Assembly (NCBI RefSeq): GCF_014695715.1
Contig: NZ_JACJOT010000008.1
Location: forward strand, 1,116,001 to 1,180,000
Length of the DNA stretch: 64,000 bases
From: Microcoleus sp. FACHB-68
GTDB taxonomy: Bacteria > Cyanobacteriota > Cyanobacteriia > Cyanobacteriales > Oscillatoriaceae
Direction: 5' to 3'
The position numbers were made by a program, and so were the translations under genes. Positions 20,601 to 27,921 of the stretch are shown piece after piece. Each line of letters begins with the position of its first letter. The stretch's first letter is position 1. Under the pieces are notes generated by a model. It did no database searches, had not been told where the DNA came from, and saw only the letters and a list, made by a program, of their open reading frames with translations.

Positions 20601-23209
20601 CTGCAATTAAACAACCGCGTTTTGTGCGCCGCAGCGGTAAATTAGAGGCAAAAACTTGGCAAAAACTGAAAGATAAAGCTACCAAAGCCAGCATCACTCA
20701 CTCAGGAATTTTGCTGGCTGCCTTTGCGGAAATCTTAACAGTTTGGAGCAAGACTCCTCGATTTACGATTGGTTTAACTTTATTCAATCGCTTGCCATTG
20801 CATCCCCAAGTTAATGAGATTGTTGGAGATTTCACCTCATTAACTTTGCTGGAAGTAAATAACGCCACACCGGCACCCTTTGCACAGCGAGTGCAGCGCA
20901 TTCAAGAACAACTTTGGGACGATCTTGATCACCGTTATGTTAGTGGCGTTGAAGTATTGCGGGAGTTAAGCCGGCACCAAAACAGAATTTCAAGCGCCAT
21001 GATGCCGGTGGTGTTTACCAGCACATTAACTCAGGATGCTCAAAGTGATGAACAAAATTTTCCCTTAGATTGGTTAGGAAAGTTCATTTACGGTATCACC
21101 CAAACGCCCCAAGTTTTTCTCGATCATCAGGTATTTGAAGAAGCCGGCTCGCTCGTTTTTCACTGGGATTGTGTTGAGGAATTGTTTCCTGTCGGAATGC
21201 TGGACGATATGTTTGCCGCTTATTGCAACTTCCTCCAACGTCTAGCAAATGAAACAGAAAGCTGGCAAGAAATTCACCCTGAATTATTACCCTCGGCACA
21301 ATTAACGCAACGCAATGCTATCAACGCCACCGACGCGCCTGTGCCGGCAGCGACGCTTCACAGCTTATTTAGCGATCGCGTGCCGTTGCATCCTAAAAAA
21401 GCGGCTGTGGTAACAAGCGATCGCACTCTAACTTACGAAGAATTACACCGGCATTCCCATCACCTCGCTTGCCGGTTGCAACAACTCGGTGCACGCCCAA
21501 ATACCCTAATTGCTGTCGTTATGGAGAAAGGCTGGGAGCAAGTTGTTGCCTGCTTAGGCATTCTCATGTCTGGCGCAGCCTATGTGCCGATCGATCCTGC
21601 ACTCCCGTCGGCACGGCGATCGCATCTATTCGCACAAGCAGAAGTGCAGATCGCTGTCACTCAATCTTGGCTTGACACAGCCTTAGAATGGCCAGAAAAT
21701 CTTCAAAGAATCTGCCTTGAAGATAATGAAGCATTGGGAGAAAACTCCTCTCTCATCCCTCATCCCTCGTCCCTCATCCCTGAAGAAAATCTCGCTTACG
21801 TTATTTACACTTCTGGTTCCACCGGCACTCCCAAAGGCGTAACGATTAATCATCGCGGGGCTGTTAACACAATTGTTGACATTAATCAGCGTTTTAACGT
21901 GGGAGAAACTGACCGAGTATTTGCACTTTCTTCATTGAGTTTTGACCTGTCAGTTTATGACATCTTTGGCACTCTAGCTGCTGGGGGAACCCTTGTTATT
22001 CCCGAAGCCAGTAAAACCCAAGATCCTGCCCATTGGGCAAAGTTAATGCAGCGCGAGAAAATTACGATTTGGAATTCGGTTCCTGCCTTAATGCAAATGA
22101 TGGTGGAATATGCAGCTAATACTCCTAAAATCCTTGCAAGTTTGCGCTTAGTTTTGCTTAGCGGAGATTGGCTGCCCTTAACCTTGCCGGTTCAAATTCA
22201 AGCCGCAGTTAAAGGGGTAGAAGTTATTAGCTTGGGGGGTGCAACGGAAGCCTCGATTTGGTCAATTCTCTATCCAATTAAACAAGTAAACTCAGCTTGG
22301 AAAAGCATTCCTTACGGGCAAGCGATGAAAAACCAGCGCTTCTACGTCCTCAATGAAGCGCTAGAACCTTGTCCCGTATGGGTTCCAGGACAGCTTTACA
22401 TCGCCGGCATCGGACTCGCTCAAGGTTACTGGCGCGATGAGATAAAAACGGCTGCGAGCTTCTTCACCCATCCTCGCACCGGCGAAAAGTTGTACCGCAC
22501 AGGAGATTTAGGACGTTTTCTCCCCGATGGCAATATTGAATTTTTGGGAAGACAAGACTTTCAAGTTAAAGTCGGTGGTTATCGCATTGAATTAGGAGAA
22601 ATTGAATCAGTTTTGATGCAACATCCAGCCGTGCGAGAAGCTGTTGTCACTACATTCGGCGAACAACAAAATAAGCGTCTCGTTGCTTATATTATTCCTG
22701 AGTCTTCTTCTTCAATTTCTGAAGCTTCATCTTTCAAAGAGTTGCAAAACTTCTTAAAAGAAAAGCTGCCCGAATATATGGTGCCGGCAACCTTTATGAA
22801 ACTGGATACTCTGCCCTTAACTTCTAATGGCAAAGTGGATCGCAAAGCACTTCCCGCACCTAACTTTATAAAGTCTGAATTGGATGAAAACTTTGTTGCA
22901 CCTCAAACGCCGGTTGAAGAACGGTTAGCCAGAATTTGGTCTGAACTTTTAAGTTTAGAACAAGTCGGAATTTATGACAGTTTCTTTGAACTGGGAGGAA
23001 ATTCCTTGCTAGCGACTCAATTGTTAACTAGACTGCGCGAAACATTTCAGGTAGAGTTGCCCCTGCGGGATTTATTTGAAGTTCAAACGATTAGCGGACT
23101 TTGCGAAAAAATTTCCCAAGCTAAGAAGAAAGGCGAAAAACTCCAAGAACAGGAAATTGTGTCGGTTTCTCGAAAAGCCTATCGCAAGAAATTGTCTTCA
23201 TTAAGCTAA
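14618..23209 (+). CDS. NRPS: FAAL-ACP-C-A(Thr)-T-Cy-A(Cys)-T
   Basis: This 2863-residue starter synthetase opens with a fatty acyl-AMP ligase (about 10-590; YTSGSTSTPKG near 178, WLPHFHDMGL) and an ACP with LGLDSLK (Ser near 639). These load a fatty acid. Module 1 has a C domain (about 685-1130, HHIVFDG near 834), an A domain and a carrier GGHSLLA (near 1717). Its A code reads DFWNIGMVHK, the classical threonine code. Module 2 begins with a heterocyclization domain: the C motif is replaced by DALISDAWS near 1918, fitting DxxxxDxxS. Its A code is DLYNLSLIWK, a classical cysteine code, and the carrier is GGNSLLA near 2793. It should make acyl-Thr-thiazoline. There is no oxidase domain, so the ring probably stays a thiazoline. 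It heads the operon, with 52 bp to the next gene. The first A domain is nearly identical to one in the third NRPS gene. Confidence 0.95.
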   Translation: MADYSQNFSQRSLSCANLVELLRYRAFHQPEKIAYTFLPEGETEEISITYQELDRQSRAIAASLQSLAASGERALLLYPAGLDYLVAFFGCLYSQVIAVPLYPPKVKRNLSKIQVIATDAQASFALTTTRIAGNLEAIFERAPQLKAMQWLATDALIDQEEAWFEPAINPDDLAYLQYTSGSTSTPKGVMISHANVLHNIDCIDRGFEHTQDSVAVTWLPHFHDMGLIDGLLKPLYKGIPCYFMPPAAFIQRPVRWLEAISRYQATHSGGPNFAYDLCARKISPAQRATLDLSSWRVAYNGAEPIDKQVLEQFFKVFEPCGFRWDAFCPAYGMAETTLKISTVHKKDAPVFRAVEAAALEKNRVVEIAENEEGARTLVGCGYPDFDINVAIVNPDLLSRCADGEVGEIWVAGSSVAQGYWSRQEETKATFQAYLSDTGEGPFLRTGDLGFFHKKELFITGRLKDLIIIRGRNLYPQDIERVVERSHPALRLAANAAFSVQVEREKQLIVVQELESRQAPDIEEIAAAIRQAIAEEFEVEVYGVVLIKPTTIPKTTSGKIQRRACKTEFLNGSLEVLGSSLLTLVAESETRLTREILLAETPEARVPVLEAYLLEQVTRVLPVKLPINSLQQPLNSLGLDSLKVFELKNQIETDLGVSLSVADFFEEINLAQLAAQILEQVAGIPAISAIVPISRKENIPLSFAQERLWFFDQLEPANPFYNLCTTIHLTGNLDVEALRKSLNEIVCRHEVLRTTFASVEGQPVQVIHQNLDFEVPVVDFPQTENHTSPYKGGDLIQDFILQEARTPFNLEQDSLLRAKLLQLSEGEHVLILTAHHIVFDGWSMGVFMGEIATLYQAFSTGNIASLPSLPIQYADFAVWQRQWLQGEVLETQLSYWKQQLSGSLPVLNLPTDFPLPAVQTFQGKRQTWEFSKGLTEAVCELSRQEKTTLFMTLLAAFKVLLYRYTGQEDILIGSPVANRNQSEIKPLIGFFVNTLVLRTDLAGDPSFRALLSRVREVALGAYAHQDLPFEKLVEELQPERDLSHSPLFQVALVFQNNLTQTLDLPALKFSSQEVDTGTANFDLTLFLEETEQGLIGTWEYNTDLFQAGTITRMMGHFQTLLEGIVANPEQRISELPVLTETEKHQLLVQWVNPSQKPNTPEENLCIHQLFEAQVQRTPHAVAAIFENQQLTYQELNEKANNLANYLQTLGVKPEVLVGICVERSLEMLVGILAILKAGGAYLPIDPSSPKERLAFMLEDAQVPILLTQKQLLETVSNYSGQILCLDENQEFITEKSPENPLSNVCAGHLAYVIYTSGSTGTPKGVTVTHSNVVRLFAATQPWYNFNAEDVWTVFHSIAFDFSVWEIWGALLYGGKLVVVPYITSRSPADFYQLLNEQKVTVLNQTPSAFRQLIKAEESRESSEELNLRLVIFGGEALELQSLKPWFERHGDKTPQLVNMYGITETTVHVTYRPLTKADLNATGSVIGRPIPDLQVYLLDNNRQPVPIGVPGEMYIGGAGVARGYLNRPELTAERFISNCFSDEPEARLYKSGDLARYLPNGELEYLGRIDHQVKIRGFRIELGEIEAALSQHPSVEKAVVIAREDEPGNKRIVAYLVANEPLIDSQGSPIKSSELRSFLKEKLPEYMVPAAFVFLGSIPLTSNGKIDRSALPTPDTSRPELESAFAAPRTPQQQQLADIWANVLGVKQVGINDNFFELGGHSLLATRLVAKVRETFQVGLPLRCLFQCPTVATLGTLIAQQAKQIDEKLSINSLPAIVPNQDSRHQPFPLTDIQQAYWIGRSRAFELGNVAAHIYVEIDTVNLDFERFNKAWQELVERHDILRAIILPDGQQQILEKVPAYQIRVLDWRQQSSEFINARLEEVRRSLSHQILLCDRWPLFEIQASQLDQQKVRLHFSFDALISDAWSFQILGQELAKLYQNAKNRLNPLQISFRDYVLGEIASRNSEQYQRSLEYWQNRLPSLPPAPELPLAQNPAAIKQPRFVRRSGKLEAKTWQKLKDKATKASITHSGILLAAFAEILTVWSKTPRFTIGLTLFNRLPLHPQVNEIVGDFTSLTLLEVNNATPAPFAQRVQRIQEQLWDDLDHRYVSGVEVLRELSRHQNRISSAMMPVVFTSTLTQDAQSDEQNFPLDWLGKFIYGITQTPQVFLDHQVFEEAGSLVFHWDCVEELFPVGMLDDMFAAYCNFLQRLANETESWQEIHPELLPSAQLTQRNAINATDAPVPAATLHSLFSDRVPLHPKKAAVVTSDRTLTYEELHRHSHHLACRLQQLGARPNTLIAVVMEKGWEQVVACLGILMSGAAYVPIDPALPSARRSHLFAQAEVQIAVTQSWLDTALEWPENLQRICLEDNEALGENSSLIPHPSSLIPEENLAYVIYTSGSTGTPKGVTINHRGAVNTIVDINQRFNVGETDRVFALSSLSFDLSVYDIFGTLAAGGTLVIPEASKTQDPAHWAKLMQREKITIWNSVPALMQMMVEYAANTPKILASLRLVLLSGDWLPLTLPVQIQAAVKGVEVISLGGATEASIWSILYPIKQVNSAWKSIPYGQAMKNQRFYVLNEALEPCPVWVPGQLYIAGIGLAQGYWRDEIKTAASFFTHPRTGEKLYRTGDLGRFLPDGNIEFLGRQDFQVKVGGYRIELGEIESVLMQHPAVREAVVTTFGEQQNKRLVAYIIPESSSSISEASSFKELQNFLKEKLPEYMVPATFMKLDTLPLTSNGKVDRKALPAPNFIKSELDENFVAPQTPVEERLARIWSELLSLEQVGIYDSFFELGGNSLLATQLLTRLRETFQVELPLRDLFEVQTISGLCEKISQAKKKGEKLQEQEIVSVSRKAYRKKLSSLS
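18170..18298 (+). repeat. Short A-domain patch shared with 24777-24905
   Basis: This 129-bp stretch at the start of the Thr adenylation domain (AYxELN to ERSLEML region) differs at about five positions from the same stretch of the Gly domain at 24777-24905. The sequences on either side are much less alike. It looks like a local gene-conversion tract or a patch still resisting divergence. Confidence 0.6.
18479..19398 (+). repeat. Near-identical Thr A-domain segment, copy 1
   Basis: These 920 bases align without gaps to 29686-30605 with about eight mismatches by eye, about 99% identity. The tract covers the A3 to A8 core, hence the whole substrate pocket and the DFWNIGMVHK code. Similarity drops abruptly at both ends, which marks a recent duplication or conversion rather than conserved function. 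Confidence 0.9.
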
Positions 23210-23261
23210 CTGCTAAAAACCGCCGGTAAGCACACAACAGTAATCAACCGAAATTCAGCCG

Positions 23262-26200
23262 ATGACTTCGCATTTTTTAAACAACTCTTTAGAGATCAAA
23301 ACCCCAGCAAATTCTTCAGGAGAAGTCTTTGTACTTCCCACCTCATTTGCTCAACAAAGGCTGTGGTTTCTTGATCAATTTGAATCGGGCAATTCTTTCT
23401 ACAACCTGCCGGCAGCCGTGCAATTGAAAGGGCAGGTTAATATCCCTGTTTTAGAAGAAAGTTTTCAAGAAATTGTGCGCCGGCATGAAGTTTTGCGAAC
23501 AGCCTTCACCCTAGAAGACGGGGAGCCGGTTCAAGTCATTTATCCCAATGTGGATTTAAAATTACAAATCGTAGATTTTACCCAAATCCAAAACCCCCAT
23601 CCTCAAATCCAAACGGCAATTCTTGAAGAGGCTCAAAAAACCTTCAACTTAGCCGAACCTCCTTTGCTGCGTACCACGCTAATTAAGTTAGACGAGCAAG
23701 AATTTATTCTGCTCCTAAATATCCACCATATTGTTTCAGATGGTTGGTCATTAGGAGTGCTGGTAAAAGAATTAGCAGCCCTTTATGAAGCCTTTTTGTT
23801 AAACAAACCCTCCCCGCTTCCTGAGCTTCCGATTCAATATGCCGACTTTGCAATTTGGCAGCAAGAAAACTTGCAAGGAGAAAAGTTAGAAACTCAGTTA
23901 AATTACTGGAAGCAGCAGCTTCAAGATGCACCTCTATTACTGGAGTTGCCGGCAGATAAACCCCGCTCAGCCGTTCAGACATTTCGAGGTGCGAGACAAT
24001 CATTTGTGTTGTCAAAGGTTCTTACTGACGCCTTAAAAGAGTTCAGTAACCGAGAGAATGCTACGCTCTTTATGACGCTTCTAGCGGCCTTTAACGCGTT
24101 GCTCCATCGCTATACAGAGCGCACAGATATCTTAGTGGGTTCTCCCATCGCCAATCGCAATAAAGCTGAGATTGAAGGGTTGATTGGTTTTTTTGTCAAT
24201 ACATTAATTCTTCGCACTAAACTATCTGAAAACTCCAGCTTTCGGGAATTACTCGCACAAGTTCGAGAGGTAACGCTAGGTGCTTATGCTCATCAAGATT
24301 TACCGTTTGAAAAGCTAGTTGAAGAACTAAAACCCGAAAGGAGCCTCAGTCATAACCCGTTGTTTCAAGTCATGTTTTTGCTGCAAAATGCACCAATGCC
24401 AACCCTGGAATTACCGGGGTTAACGTTGAGTGTTTTAGAAATTGATAGCGGCACCTCTAAATTTGATTTAACCCTTGAAATGGCTGAAAAGCCGGATGGG
24501 CTTCATGGTTGGTTTGAATATAATACAGATTTGTTTGAGAGCAGCACCATCAGCCGCATGATTGGGCACTTTAAAAATTTATTAGAAAGAATTTTTGCTA
24601 ATCCAGAACAGCAAATTTTTCAACTGCCATTACTCACTGAAAATGAACAGCATCAACTTTTAGTGGAATGGGTCGGCGATGAAGAAGAAATTAACGAGCC
24701 AACACAACATTTGTGCCTGCATCACTTATTTGAAGCCCAAGTAGAAAGAACACCCGATGCAATTGCCGTAGTTTTTGAAAATCAACAGCTAACTTATCAA
24801 GAACTGAATGAAAAAGCAAATAGTTTAGCAAATTACCTGCAAACTTTAGGAGTCAAACCCGAAGTTTTGGTGGGGATTTGTGTTGAACGTTCCCTAGAAA
24901 TGCTTGTGGGGCTTCTGGGCATTCTCAAAGCCGGCGGCGCTTATGTTCCCCTAGACCCAGCCTATCCTTCTGAGCGCTTGGCCTTCATGCTAGAAGATGC
25001 TCGCGTGCCCGTGTTGCTCACCCAGTCCCATCTCGTTGAGACACTTCCAAAGCATCAAGTCGCTGGCACCGGCATCCTGCCTATCACTGTCTGCTTAGAT
25101 ACCCAGTGGCAGGCCAATGTTTTAGCCAGTAACGAGAACCCTGTCAGCAGCGTAGCAGCCGCGAATCGAGCCTACGTCATCTATACATCGGGTTCAACCG
25201 GCAAGCCAAAAGGTGTGCAAATTTGTCACCAGGCTGTGGTCAACTTCTTAAGTTCCATGCGGGTAGAACCGGGGCTAACGGCTGAAGATACACTGCTATC
25301 AGTCACCACCCTATCTTTTGACATTGCAGCGCTGGAACTTTTCCTCCCCCTGAGTGCTGGTGCGCGTGTGGTGCTAGTTAGCCGGCAAGTCGTCTCAGAT
25401 GGAAAGCTATTGTTAGAAACACTCCATCAATCTGGGGCAACAGTGATGCAAGCCACACCCGCAACTTGGCGGCTATTATTAGAAGCCGGTTGGAGTGGCA
25501 GTGGACAGCTCAAAATTCTTTGCGGTGGAGAAGCTTTGCCGAGAGAACTGGCCAATCAGTTAACGGCGCGGTGCAAAGAACTCTGGAACCTTTACGGCCC
25601 AACTGAAACTACGATCTGGTCGGCAGCGTGTAAAGTCAAGCCTGGGAACGCTTCAGTTCCCATCGGGCAACCCATTGCCAACACGCAGATTTATTTACTC
25701 TCCCGGCATCTGGTGCCTGTACCCATTGGTGTGCCGGGAGAAGTTTATATTGGGGGTGTCGGCTTATCTAGAGGGTATTTAAACCGGCCTGATTTAACGG
25801 CTGAAAAGTTTATTCCAAATTTATTTAGCCAACATTCAAATAGCCGGCTCTACAAAACCGGCGACTTAGGACGTTATTTACCCGACGGCACAATCGAATA
25901 TCTCGGTCGCATTGATAATCAAGTTAAGATTCGGGGTTTCCGGATTGAACTGGGCGAAATTGAAGCAAAATTACTAGAAAACCCGGCTGTTCAAGAAGCT
26001 GTAGTTGTTGTGCGTGAAGAGAATTTAGGCAATAAACGGTTAGTTGCTTATGTGGTTCCTAAAGCGCAATCAATTGCTCTCAAATCAAGTAACTTACGCC
26101 AGGATTTACAACGTAAGTTACCGGATTATATGGTGCCGGCAACTTTTGTTATGTTGGAAAGTCTGCCTTTAACTCCCAACGGTAAGGTAGATCGCAAAGC

Positions 26201-27920
26201 CCTGCCGTCTCCTGAGAAAACTCGACTAGAACAAGAAAAAGCTTTTACCGCACCTCACACGCCGGTTGAGGAAACTTTGGCACAGATTTGGACTCAAGTT
26301 CTCGGTCTTAAACAAGTTGGCATTGATGACAATTTCTTTGAATTAGGAGGAGATTCTATCCTCAGCATTCAGGTCATTGCTAAAGCTCATCAAGCAGGAT
26401 TAAAACTTAAACCTAAACAACTCTTTCAATATCAAACAATTGCTCAACTAGCAGCCGTTGCCGGCACAACTACTGCGCTGGAATCTCAACAAGAACTAAT
26501 CACAGGAAAATTTCCCCTCACTCCTATCCAGCACTGGTTTTTTGAACAAAATTTTTCCGATTCCCATCACTGGAACCAGTCAATTCTTCTAAAAACGAAA
26601 CAACCGCTCAATTCAAAACGCGTGGAAAAAGTTGTGCGGCAATTGTTAAGGCATCACGATGCGTTGCGCCTACGTTTTCTGCACGAAGAAACCGGCTGGC
26701 AACAGGAAAATGCTGAACCTGATGAGGCTGTACCATTTAGCGAAATAGATTTGTCATCGCTGTCGGCACAGGAACAAGCGCCGGCCATGCAAAAAGCTGT
26801 GGATAATTTGCAAGCCAGTCTGAACTTATCCCAAGGGCCATTGATGCAGGTTGCCTTGTTTGACTTTGGCGATCAAAAACCGAATTACTTGTTATTTGTA
26901 ATTCACCACTTAGCTGTTGATGGGGTATCCTGGCGGATTTTAATTGAAGATTTTCAGATCGCTTACGAACAACTAAGCCGAAATGAAGCGCTCACACTTC
27001 CAGCTAAAACGACCTCATTTAAACAGTGGTCAGAACGCTTGAATTTGTACGCCCAATCGGGCGAATTAAAACAAGAGTTGAATCACTGGTTTTCACATTC
27101 TGGCAAAAAGGTTTCTCCGTTGCCGGTGGATCATGTTAATGGGACAAATACAGTTGCAACAGCCAACACGGTATCCGTGACATTAAGTGTCGAAGAAACC
27201 CGTTCTTTGTTGCAAGAAGTGTCGGCAGCTTATCGCACACAAATTAATGATGTGTTGTTGACAGCTTTGCTACAGGCTTTTGAAGAATGGACTGGAGAAC
27301 AAACCTTGCTTGTTGATTTAGAAGGTCATGGACGCGAAGACATTTTTGAGGATGTAAATTTATCGCATACTGTGGGCTGGTTTACCAGTTTATTTCCAGT
27401 CTGGTTATATTTAGAAGCCACACATCCTGGGGAGGCTTTGAAGGCGGTTAAAGAGCAGTTGCGAGGCATTCCTAATCACGGCATTGGCTACGGCATTTTG
27501 CGATATTTGACTGGCGAAATTGCTGATACATTGCTTTCTTTGCCTCAAGCTGAAGTAAGTTTTAACTATCTGGGACAATTTGATCAAGTTCTGCCGACAT
27601 CCTCTTTATTTGCCCTTTCCTCAACGTCTCCAGGGATAACTTGTAGCCCACGAGGAAATCGGCATTATCTACTAGAAATTAATGGCTTTGTTGTGGGTGA
27701 AAAGCTGCAAATAGATTGGACATACAGCCAAGAAGTTCATCAACAAAGTACCATTGAAAATTTGGCGCAAGGGTTTGTGGCAAAACTGCAAACGCTAATC
27801 GCTCATTGCCAATCACCCGATGCCGGTGGCTACACCCCCTCTGATTTTGCAGAGTTTCAGTGGAGCCAGTGGAGTCAAGAAGATTTAGACAAAATTAATG
27901 CAGTTCTGGGAGAGGTGTGA
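23262..27920 (+). CDS. NRPS: C-A(Gly)-T-E
   Basis: This 1552-residue synthetase has a C domain (about 20-460, HHIVSDGWS near 156), an A domain (about 490-1000), a carrier with LGGDSIL (near 1028) and an epimerization domain (about 1085-1540). The E domain keeps its HHLAVDG motif near 1215 plus DLEGHGRED and FNYLGQFDQ, so it looks active. The A-domain code reads DILQLGLIWK, a known glycine code. Glycine has no chiral centre, so the E domain is unexpected: either the prediction is wrong or the A domain was replaced during evolution. The following gene starts one base after this stop (TGA at 27918-27920), so the two are translationally linked. Confidence 0.93.
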   Translation: MTSHFLNNSLEIKTPANSSGEVFVLPTSFAQQRLWFLDQFESGNSFYNLPAAVQLKGQVNIPVLEESFQEIVRRHEVLRTAFTLEDGEPVQVIYPNVDLKLQIVDFTQIQNPHPQIQTAILEEAQKTFNLAEPPLLRTTLIKLDEQEFILLLNIHHIVSDGWSLGVLVKELAALYEAFLLNKPSPLPELPIQYADFAIWQQENLQGEKLETQLNYWKQQLQDAPLLLELPADKPRSAVQTFRGARQSFVLSKVLTDALKEFSNRENATLFMTLLAAFNALLHRYTERTDILVGSPIANRNKAEIEGLIGFFVNTLILRTKLSENSSFRELLAQVREVTLGAYAHQDLPFEKLVEELKPERSLSHNPLFQVMFLLQNAPMPTLELPGLTLSVLEIDSGTSKFDLTLEMAEKPDGLHGWFEYNTDLFESSTISRMIGHFKNLLERIFANPEQQIFQLPLLTENEQHQLLVEWVGDEEEINEPTQHLCLHHLFEAQVERTPDAIAVVFENQQLTYQELNEKANSLANYLQTLGVKPEVLVGICVERSLEMLVGLLGILKAGGAYVPLDPAYPSERLAFMLEDARVPVLLTQSHLVETLPKHQVAGTGILPITVCLDTQWQANVLASNENPVSSVAAANRAYVIYTSGSTGKPKGVQICHQAVVNFLSSMRVEPGLTAEDTLLSVTTLSFDIAALELFLPLSAGARVVLVSRQVVSDGKLLLETLHQSGATVMQATPATWRLLLEAGWSGSGQLKILCGGEALPRELANQLTARCKELWNLYGPTETTIWSAACKVKPGNASVPIGQPIANTQIYLLSRHLVPVPIGVPGEVYIGGVGLSRGYLNRPDLTAEKFIPNLFSQHSNSRLYKTGDLGRYLPDGTIEYLGRIDNQVKIRGFRIELGEIEAKLLENPAVQEAVVVVREENLGNKRLVAYVVPKAQSIALKSSNLRQDLQRKLPDYMVPATFVMLESLPLTPNGKVDRKALPSPEKTRLEQEKAFTAPHTPVEETLAQIWTQVLGLKQVGIDDNFFELGGDSILSIQVIAKAHQAGLKLKPKQLFQYQTIAQLAAVAGTTTALESQQELITGKFPLTPIQHWFFEQNFSDSHHWNQSILLKTKQPLNSKRVEKVVRQLLRHHDALRLRFLHEETGWQQENAEPDEAVPFSEIDLSSLSAQEQAPAMQKAVDNLQASLNLSQGPLMQVALFDFGDQKPNYLLFVIHHLAVDGVSWRILIEDFQIAYEQLSRNEALTLPAKTTSFKQWSERLNLYAQSGELKQELNHWFSHSGKKVSPLPVDHVNGTNTVATANTVSVTLSVEETRSLLQEVSAAYRTQINDVLLTALLQAFEEWTGEQTLLVDLEGHGREDIFEDVNLSHTVGWFTSLFPVWLYLEATHPGEALKAVKEQLRGIPNHGIGYGILRYLTGEIADTLLSLPQAEVSFNYLGQFDQVLPTSSLFALSSTSPGITCSPRGNRHYLLEINGFVVGEKLQIDWTYSQEVHQQSTIENLAQGFVAKLQTLIAHCQSPDAGGYTPSDFAEFQWSQWSQEDLDKINAVLGEV
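24777..24905 (+). repeat. Short A-domain patch shared with 18170-18298
   Basis: This is the second copy of the 129-bp patch. It lies in the N-terminal part of the Gly-type adenylation domain, while the remainder of the domain, including the pocket, differs strongly from the Thr domain. Confidence 0.6.
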
Positions 27921-27921
27921 A

